Source of the DNA: Acidobacteriota bacterium
GTDB taxonomy: Bacteria; Acidobacteriota; UBA6911
Direction of reading: 5' to 3'
Assembly: GCA_016934295.1 (NCBI GenBank)
Contig: JAFGTD010000123.1
Location: 1 to 43,862, forward strand
DNA length: 43,862 nucleotides
Part shown: piece after piece, positions 37,429 to 43,862 of the stretch
Layout: each line of letters begins with the position of its first letter
Position numbering within the stretch: the stretch's first letter is position 1
The notes under the pieces: generated by a model
What the model saw: the letters and a program-made list of their open reading frames with translations, nothing else
Databases searched by the model: none
What the model was told of the DNA's origin: nothing
Position numbers and translations under genes: made by a program

Positions 37429-38406
37429 ATGTTTAAAGAAGATGAGGTCAAGCAGCTGCAGGCGCTGTTTGGAAGATTCACGAACACGGTTGAATTTTCT
37501 CTCCACGGGACGGAAGAAAATGAATTCGGCCGAAAACTGGAAAACCTGGTTGCTGAGGTCTGCCGCCTATCCGATGGAAAGTGTGTCGTTGTTTCGAAGG
37601 CTACGGATTCCCCTGCGGTTGTCGCCCCCGGTTTCACAGTGGGCCGGGGAGGGCAATCGAGTATCGTATACGCGGCCCTGCCTACCGGACACCAGTTCCC
37701 GCCGTTTCTGAAAATCCTCGAGACGCTTGGATCGGATACATCCCCGATAGCGGGTAACGATGCCTCGTCGGACCGGTCCCGGGCTGAATTGCTGATTCTG
37801 ATTTCCGACAGCTGTCCGCGCTGCCCTCTGGTGGTGGAAGCCGCTGGGATATCGACATGCGAGAATCCGTCGATTTTGACCTGCATCGCCGATGTCATGC
37901 AGTTTCAGGAATTCGTAAAGGAATACAAAATCCAGTCGGTTCCCGCTACGGTGCTGGACCGGAAAATCGTTCTGATAGGGGCATTGTCGGCCGACCGGAT
38001 TATGGAATTGGTCCGGAGCAGGGGAACCCCGAAATTTGAGATTGAGAGGATCGGATCTCTGATAGAAAGACAGAATATTGAGGAAGCGGCCGCGAGCCTT
38101 GAAGGCGAAGCGGGACGCACCGTCGTCCTGGATCTTTTACAGGATGTAGAATTTTCCAAACGCTTGAGTGGACTGGTTGTTGTTGAGAAAGCTCTCGAGA
38201 ATAATCCGGATGCGGTTCGGGCCATGGTGCCGTCTCTGCTGCCCATGCTGACGCACGACGATGCGCGCATTCGCGGAGATATTGCCGATCTGCTGGGCAA
38301 GATCGGCGATCCGCAGGCAATCCCGCAACTCGAACCGCTGACGCGCGATCCCGACCCCGATGTCGCCGAAGCCGCCGCGGATGCCCTCGAAGAGCTTAAA
38401 GAATAA
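37429..38406 (+). CDS. Thioredoxin-fold (CPRC active site, PDO/glutaredoxin-like) protein fused to HEAT repeats
   Basis: ELLILISDSCPRCPLVVEAAG...FVKEYKIQSVPATVLDRKIVLIGAL then MVPSLLPMLTHDDARIRGDIADLLGKIGDPQAIPQLEPLTRDPDPDVAEAAADALEEL. Confidence 0.82.
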   Translation: MFKEDEVKQLQALFGRFTNTVEFSLHGTEENEFGRKLENLVAEVCRLSDGKCVVVSKATDSPAVVAPGFTVGRGGQSSIVYAALPTGHQFPPFLKILETLGSDTSPIAGNDASSDRSRAELLILISDSCPRCPLVVEAAGISTCENPSILTCIADVMQFQEFVKEYKIQSVPATVLDRKIVLIGALSADRIMELVRSRGTPKFEIERIGSLIERQNIEEAAASLEGEAGRTVVLDLLQDVEFSKRLSGLVVVEKALENNPDAVRAMVPSLLPMLTHDDARIRGDIADLLGKIGDPQAIPQLEPLTRDPDPDVAEAAADALEELKE

Positions 38407-38407
38407 A

Positions 38408-38501
38408 AAATGGTGACAGGCTGGAATTTCACTTTTTTCCCATCGCGTGGAATTTAGAGCCACTGCTCGAAAAAAAGTGAAATTCCAGCCTGTCACCATT
38501 T
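38408..38501. repeat. Perfect 31-bp inverted repeat with 32-nt loop filling a convergent junction
   Basis: aaatggtgacaggctggaatttcactttttt (38408-38438) is the exact reverse complement of aaaaaagtgaaattccagcctgtcaccattt (38471-38501). Confidence 0.97.
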
Positions 38502-39738
38502 ATCGAACGCTTTGTTCCGTCCGGTCCTGCAGCTTATGTGCGGATGCCTGGGGGCGCCATTCTCCGCTTGCGGGTTCCGGGAAGACAATAAAACGGCGGG
38601 CCAGGAAATTCGGGACCAATCCCGCCGCCGAGGCGAGGAGTTTTGCCGTCCCCGGTGTGAAAAGAAAGTAGTTTACGAAAATCCCGGTCAATACTGCATC
38701 CAGCACGGATACAACCGAAACCATTACCAGGTATATCAAAATTTCTTTAAACGAACTCCATCTTGCCTGATGGCGGAATAAAATCCGGATGCAGAGGATG
38801 TAGTTTAGTAACGCCGCGGCGAAAAATGCGGCCAGCGCGGCTCCTGTAAGCCCGATACCGTGCAACAACAGCGCCAGGAAAACGAAAAGATTCAGTATCG
38901 CCGCCGGGATTCCGACAAACAGGTACAGAAAAAACTGCACCGGCAGGGGGGCATGGTGGCCGTTGTATTTTAGAATGCAGTAGACGGCGCGCAGCCCATC
39001 CTTGAAGCCGATCTTTTTCCCCTCACGATAGGTTCTCCCGTAATAGGATATCCCGGTTTCGAAAATCCTCACGCGCATGTGTGCGATTTTGGCGATGATT
39101 TCGGGTTCGAAGCCGAATCGATTTTCCCGAATTTCGATTTTATTGAGAACATTGTGCCGGAATACCTTGTAACAGGTTTCCATGTCGGTCAGGTTCAGGT
39201 CGGAAAATATATTCGACAGGAATGTCAGAAACTTGTTGCCTACGTAATGCCAGAAGTAAAGAACCCGGTGCATCCCGGTGGAGAGAAACCTGGATCCGAT
39301 CACGACATCCGCCCGGTCCTGGATGAGGGGAACCAGGAGTTTTTTAAGATCGTTCGGATCGTATTCGAGATCCGCATCCTGGACGGCCACAAAGGCGCCT
39401 GTTGCCCTATTGAATCCCGTTCGGAGGGCGGCTCCCTTACCTGTATTTTGTTCGTGCCGGATAACCTGGACCCGGGGATATTCTTTCCTGAGCCGAAGTG
39501 CTATCGCATGGCTCCGGTCGGTGGAACAGTCGTCCACGATGATGACATCGATATCGAGGTTTTCATCCTGGATCGACAGGACCGCTTCCACGCATTTCCT
39601 GAGGGTGCGTTCCTCGTTATAGCAGGGGATAACTACGCTCAGAGTCGCCGGGCTGTCAATCGGATTCCCTGTTTCGGCCAATCGTGAACCTCCGGTTTCT
39701 GATATATCGGTGAGCCTTCGGGCCCGCGTTTTATTCAA
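38500..39738 (-). CDS. Family 2 glycosyltransferase fused to GtrA-like membrane domain
   Basis: LSVVIPCYNEERTLRKCVEAVL...VIIVDDCSTDRSHAIA...GKGAALRTGFNRATGAFVAVQDADLEYDPNDL; C-terminal four-TM GtrA-like region. Confidence 0.92.
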   Translation of the reverse strand: MNKTRARRLTDISETGGSRLAETGNPIDSPATLSVVIPCYNEERTLRKCVEAVLSIQDENLDIDVIIVDDCSTDRSHAIALRLRKEYPRVQVIRHEQNTGKGAALRTGFNRATGAFVAVQDADLEYDPNDLKKLLVPLIQDRADVVIGSRFLSTGMHRVLYFWHYVGNKFLTFLSNIFSDLNLTDMETCYKVFRHNVLNKIEIRENRFGFEPEIIAKIAHMRVRIFETGISYYGRTYREGKKIGFKDGLRAVYCILKYNGHHAPLPVQFFLYLFVGIPAAILNLFVFLALLLHGIGLTGAALAAFFAAALLNYILCIRILFRHQARWSSFKEILIYLVMVSVVSVLDAVLTGIFVNYFLFTPGTAKLLASAAGLVPNFLARRFIVFPEPASGEWRPQASAHKLQDRTEQSVR

Positions 39739-39998
39739 GAAACCTCATCGAGGATTATGCGCTGTAATGCTTAATCCATATCAGTATCTCATATCGGGCC
39801 CGGATGCCATATATTTCTCTTCCGGACAGGCCGCCGCCTTCGGGCGGAATCCCGGGCTACGGAAAGGCGGGCCGGGCATGGAGTCGCCTGAAACGTGCAA
39901 TGAAGCTGCCGGAAAATGGTAGTATTTTACGGGCCGGTGGACCGGACCGGTCCTGTTACGGATTCAGACGGGCCGGATGTGTGAAGGAGAAGCTTTCG

Positions 39999-41159
39999 TT
40001 GAGCGACACCTATAAAAAGAGGGATTTCGGACTCGGCCTGCTTGCACTGTTTTTTGCGTTCTTGAGCCATACGCTCTTTTACCTCTTTCCCCTCTTTCTC
40101 GAACAGTTCCAGCCCTCGAAGAGCCGGGTCGGGCTGATCATGGGCGTTTACAGCCTTACGGCCATCGTGGTCCGTCCCTTTTTCGGCCGCATCATCGACG
40201 AATGGGGCCCGCGCCGGATTACGTTCTACAGCCTGGTCGCCATGCTGGTCGTCGTTCCCTGGTTTCACATGGTCGAGAGTGCGGGTTCCCTGGCAATTAT
40301 ACTGCGCGCCCTGATGGGCGTGGGTTGGGGAACGTGCATGGTCGCCATCATGGCGATGTGTTCCGATCTGTCTCCCAGGAATCGGCTGGCGCATTCGCTC
40401 GGGTTGATCGGCGTTTCGGCGATCGTGGCCAGCGCAGTGGGACCGATGCTGGCCGAAGAGATCATTCAGTATTTCGGTTTCGGCGGCATTTTCAATATGA
40501 GCCTGATATTTGTGATAGTTGCCATGGTCTGCGTTCTGGCCGTAAAAGAAAAGCCCCGAACGGGCCGGTCCGACCGGACCTCAAAGCTCCGGCTGCTTCG
40601 CCGATATCCACTGGCGGTCATCGGCATTATTATGATCATGCCTTTGGTACACGGGGCCGTAAGGGGATCCGTGATCAATTTCATCGCCCTTTTCGGCTAT
40701 GATGCCGGATTTGACCGGGTCGCCCCCTTCTTTATTACATTCTCGGCCGCGGCCGTGCTGGCCAGGGTGGGCATCGGGGACCTTGCGGACCGCTACGGCC
40801 GGAAGATCGTCATCTTCCCCTCCGCCCTGATCATCAGCCTCAATCTGTTCTGGATTGCCGGGATGGAAAGTTATACCAGCTTTGTCGTCTGCGGATTCAT
40901 CGCCGGCCTGGGGCAGGGACTGCTTTTTCCCGCACTCAGCGCCTATCTGATCGATTTCTTCGGACGCGAGAACAAGAGCTTTTCTCTCGCCCTGTATACG
41001 TCGCTTTTCGATGCGGGCCTGGGGCTGGGCTCCCCCCTGTTCGGCTGGATTTCCGACCTGTCCGGCTATCGTGTCATGTACTTCGTTGCGGGAATGATGC
41101 TGCTCGTATTCACCACCCTCTTTACGATTAAATCCCCAACCCTGAGTATTAAGAAATAG
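39999..41159 (+). CDS. MFS transporter
   Basis: 12-TM-like hydrophobic pattern; RPFFGRIIDEWGPRRI and RVGIGDLADRYGRKIVI loop motifs. TTG 39999 with aaggaga upstream is preferred over the listed 39804. Confidence 0.87.
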   Translation: MSDTYKKRDFGLGLLALFFAFLSHTLFYLFPLFLEQFQPSKSRVGLIMGVYSLTAIVVRPFFGRIIDEWGPRRITFYSLVAMLVVVPWFHMVESAGSLAIILRALMGVGWGTCMVAIMAMCSDLSPRNRLAHSLGLIGVSAIVASAVGPMLAEEIIQYFGFGGIFNMSLIFVIVAMVCVLAVKEKPRTGRSDRTSKLRLLRRYPLAVIGIIMIMPLVHGAVRGSVINFIALFGYDAGFDRVAPFFITFSAAAVLARVGIGDLADRYGRKIVIFPSALIISLNLFWIAGMESYTSFVVCGFIAGLGQGLLFPALSAYLIDFFGRENKSFSLALYTSLFDAGLGLGSPLFGWISDLSGYRVMYFVAGMMLLVFTTLFTIKSPTLSIKK

Positions 41160-41172
41160 AACATCGGATCAG

Positions 41173-41298
41173 CGTGCTAACGTGCCAACGTGCTAACGTG
41201 CTAACGTGCTAACGTGCCAACGTACTAACGTGCTAACGTGCTAACGTTCAACATCGAACGTCGAACGAAGAACGTTAGAACGTTGGAATCCAACGCGT
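41173..41298. repeat. Nine tandem 8-mers CGTGCTAA (72 bp) followed by AACGTT/GAACG-rich inverted segments (E5)
   Basis: cgtgctaa cgtgccaa cgtgctaa x3 cgtgccaa cgtactaa cgtgctaa x2 at 41173-41244; then ctaacgttc (41241-41249) / gaacgttag (41270-41278) and cgttggaatccaacg. Confidence 0.93.
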
Positions 41299-41380
41299 TG
41301 TAATATATGACTTCGTTTGATACCGGTATTATATATTTGCAATATTATATGGGTCTTTTTATGGAGTCGGATCCGCCTAT

Positions 41381-41457
41381 GGAGTGCGCGAGCTTGCTTG
41401 CGCCTTCGCCTCGACATGCCCAATAGTAATAAAGGCGGCAGCTTGCTGCCGCACTCC
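41381..41457. repeat. Double-hairpin inverted repeat (GGAGTGCG ... CGCACTCC)
   Basis: Left ggagtgcgcgagcttgcttgcgcctt; reverse complement of right ggagtgcggcagcaagctgccgcctt; each arm is also internally self-complementary. Confidence 0.85.
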
Positions 41458-41601
41458 GAAAATCGAAACAACAACATATTGTGGTCTGATTTATTTTATA
41501 CACAACTTATTGTTGATTTCCATAAATAGACCTGTTAGCATTTCATAACAATCCCAACGTGGTCTTCATTGCATTGGGCTTCCTGGAAGGGGGGCTTGAC
41601 T

Positions 41602-42726
41602 ATGCGAACAATTGCCGTAGTGAATCAAAAAGGCGGCTGTGGAAAGACCATCACGGCTATAAACATCTCAGCTTTTCTTGCCAAACAACAACGAAAGGTT
41701 CTGATAATCGACATGGATCCCCAGGGACATACGACCCTGGGCCTGCAAACAGATTCCGTACATCCCGGCGGGACCGTAAGCGAAGTCCTATTGAGAGAAT
41801 CGAACAGGGAAGGTCCCGGGTTGAAGGATGTCCGGCGTGCGGTTTTTCCCGGGCTCGATCTGATTCCGGCCGACATTGTTCTGAGCGGGGTGCCGGACAG
41901 GCTATCGGAGGTCCCCGGGCGGGAGTACAGGTTGGCGAAGGCGCTCTTCGAGGTTCGCGGCAACTATCATTACGTCATTGTGGATTGCCCTCCCAGTGTC
42001 GGCCTGCTGACCTTCAATGCGCTCATGGCCTGCTCTGAAGCGATCATTCCTTTGGATCCGAGCTTTTTCTCGCTGCACGGAATCGGGAAACTGATGGAGA
42101 CTCTCGACGTTTTAGCGCGCCGGGCCGGCCACGACATTGAACCCCGAGCCTTGATAACGCTCTATACGGGCCGCACCGATTTTGTAAGGGAGGTCGTGGC
42201 CGACATCCGGAAGCACTTGCCCGACAGGGTTTTCGACACGATCGTCCGTTTCAGCATCAAGCTCGCTGAAGCTGCAAGCCACGGCCTTCCCATAGTGGAA
42301 TACTGCAGGCGCTGCGCCGGCTACGACGACTATCGGATGGTGACCGCGGAAATCCTCCGGCAGGAAGAGCGCCGGCCCGTGTTTTCCGGTGAGATCGAGG
42401 ATTCGAAGACAGCCACAACCTTCGATATTGGGCAGGCCGATACCCTTGTGCCGTCTGCGCCGGTTTCCACGCCGGAAGGCGTCCTGTTTACACTTGAGGC
42501 GCCCGAGGCTCAGCGTGTACAGATAGCGGGGGATTTCAACTCCTGGGCGCCGGCGGGGAACGAAATGGAGTTCAGCAACGGTGTGTGGCGAACGATCCTA
42601 TCACTGGCCCCCGGCAGATACAAATATCGTTACATTGTGGACGGGGATTGGACGGCTGACCCACTGAATCCCGAAGTGGAACGCAGTCCCTACGGAGACT
42701 ACGACTCCGTGATTGACCTTGAATAA
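41602..42726 (+). CDS. ParA/MinD-type ATPase fused to C-terminal CBM48/AMPK-type glycogen-binding domain
   Basis: Deviant Walker A VNQKGGCGKTITAINIS; VLIIDMDPQGHTTLGL; YHYVIVDCPPSVGLLTFNAL; C-terminal EGVLFTLEAPEAQRVQIAGDFNSWAPAGNEMEFSNGVWRTILSLAPGRYKYRYIVDGDWTADPLNPEVERSPYGDYDSVIDLE. SD ggggggc before ATG 41602. Confidence 0.92.
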   Translation: MRTIAVVNQKGGCGKTITAINISAFLAKQQRKVLIIDMDPQGHTTLGLQTDSVHPGGTVSEVLLRESNREGPGLKDVRRAVFPGLDLIPADIVLSGVPDRLSEVPGREYRLAKALFEVRGNYHYVIVDCPPSVGLLTFNALMACSEAIIPLDPSFFSLHGIGKLMETLDVLARRAGHDIEPRALITLYTGRTDFVREVVADIRKHLPDRVFDTIVRFSIKLAEAASHGLPIVEYCRRCAGYDDYRMVTAEILRQEERRPVFSGEIEDSKTATTFDIGQADTLVPSAPVSTPEGVLFTLEAPEAQRVQIAGDFNSWAPAGNEMEFSNGVWRTILSLAPGRYKYRYIVDGDWTADPLNPEVERSPYGDYDSVIDLE

Positions 42727-42775
42727 AGGCAGCGTATACCTGACGGCTGAGATTGTTCTTTAGGGTGATGATAAC

Positions 42776-43417
42776 TTGAGCCAGGATGAGACGGAAGGAA
42801 AAGCCCGCCAGTTTCAGGCTCCCGTGCGCACGGATAAGCATCTGGCCAGGAGCCTGGAAGATGTGTCGCATCTGTTCCTGTCCAAAGAGAACGCCAGGAA
42901 CGGATCCCCGGACAAGCTGTCCGGCGACTCGAAAGGACAAGTTTCGCCGCTACCCGGTGACCGGCCTGTTTTCTTAAGGGAAGATCGATCTCAACCCCTG
43001 CAGAAGGACGGCCTTATTGCACTCCTGAATTCGAACATCGGCATTCTCGAGGATGGATTGAAGACAATCGATACGAATGTCTCCATGGATTCGGGAGGTC
43101 CGGTTGACCTGGTCGCCGTGGACCGGTTCAATAAATTGAGTCTTATCGACATCGACGTATCGGGCAGCGATGCGCTGCTTTTGCGCGGGATCTGCCACTT
43201 CGACTGGTTTGTCCGCAACGTTCCCATCGTCCGGCGCATGTACCATGGTCGTGTCATCGATTATTCCGCACATCCACGGATTTTTCTTGTAGCTCCGAAG
43301 TTTTCAGCTATGTTCCGTTGCGCCGCGCAGCGTATTGCCTGTACGCAAATCCATTGCTATCTCTACCAAATCACAGCCGGATCCGGCGGGACCGGCATAC
43401 TGCTGACCCGCATTTGA
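42776..43417 (+). CDS. Hypothetical protein with a C-terminal PD-(D/E)XK-like fold, catalytic motif apparently altered
   Basis: GPVDLVAVDRFNKLSLIDIDVSGSDALLLRGICHFDWFVRNVPIVRRMY...HPRIFLVAPKFSAMFRCAAQRI resembles DUF91/NucS-like nuclease layout, with D-x-D where E-x-K is expected. Confidence 0.6.
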   Translation: MSQDETEGKARQFQAPVRTDKHLARSLEDVSHLFLSKENARNGSPDKLSGDSKGQVSPLPGDRPVFLREDRSQPLQKDGLIALLNSNIGILEDGLKTIDTNVSMDSGGPVDLVAVDRFNKLSLIDIDVSGSDALLLRGICHFDWFVRNVPIVRRMYHGRVIDYSAHPRIFLVAPKFSAMFRCAAQRIACTQIHCYLYQITAGSGGTGILLTRI

Positions 43418-43575
43418 GACTGGTAGGGTCAGACCACGATTATTATTGTGATCAAAAAACTTAACCAGGATTTAGTACGCATCCCCGGTCTTTAGAGGAA
43501 TATTTTAGGGCCTTTTTCTTCTTCTCTGCTTGTTACGCATTAGCCGGATATCTTTGCAAGTGTAGGTTCTTCGAT

Positions 43576-43862
<287 letters not shown>

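Noticed and set aside
13530-41298. Classical insertion sequence/transposon origin for the repeat elements
   Set aside because: No transposase, integrase or reverse transcriptase ORF is recognisable in the window and no clear target-site duplications were seen; a non-autonomous origin remains possible but unsupported here.

Overview
This 43.9 kb window comes from a bacterial chromosome. Gene content and style suggest an uncultured anaerobe of the Desulfobacterota/deltaproteobacterial type, but that is inference only. In order, it carries: two tandem ABC-2 permease genes; a 2020-aa thioester alpha-2-macroglobulin; glutaminyl-tRNA synthetase; a FapA-family protein; a URO-D-family methyltransferase-like gene; a Tat-signal Fe-S protein plus an AOR-family tungsten-type oxidoreductase; a fused two-domain protein with a UGSC/GrdB-like N-terminus; an FAD oxidoreductase; an orphan xanthine-dehydrogenase-type Mo subunit; a four-gene 2-oxoacid:ferredoxin oxidoreductase operon; an AddAB-like helicase/nuclease pair; a thioredoxin-fold + HEAT protein; a GT2-GtrA protein; an MFS transporter; a ParA ATPase fused to a CBM48/AMPK-type glycogen-binding domain, followed by a PD-(D/E)XK-like protein with an altered catalytic motif; and the 3' end of pta. 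The most unusual signal is intergenic. Several families of short degenerate unit arrays (7-mer CGTTNNA, 8-mer CGTGCTAA, 8-mer CGCAGAGA, 6-mer TCGGNN) are arranged as inverted pairs around a core. One pair has perfectly complementary 37-bp arms, and another brackets a cargo gene. Five of the six convergent gene junctions in the window hold such an inverted repeat. The second candidate for something undescribed is the ParA-CBM48 + degenerate nuclease-fold gene pair. All calls are from reading the sequence; no searches or folding were run.
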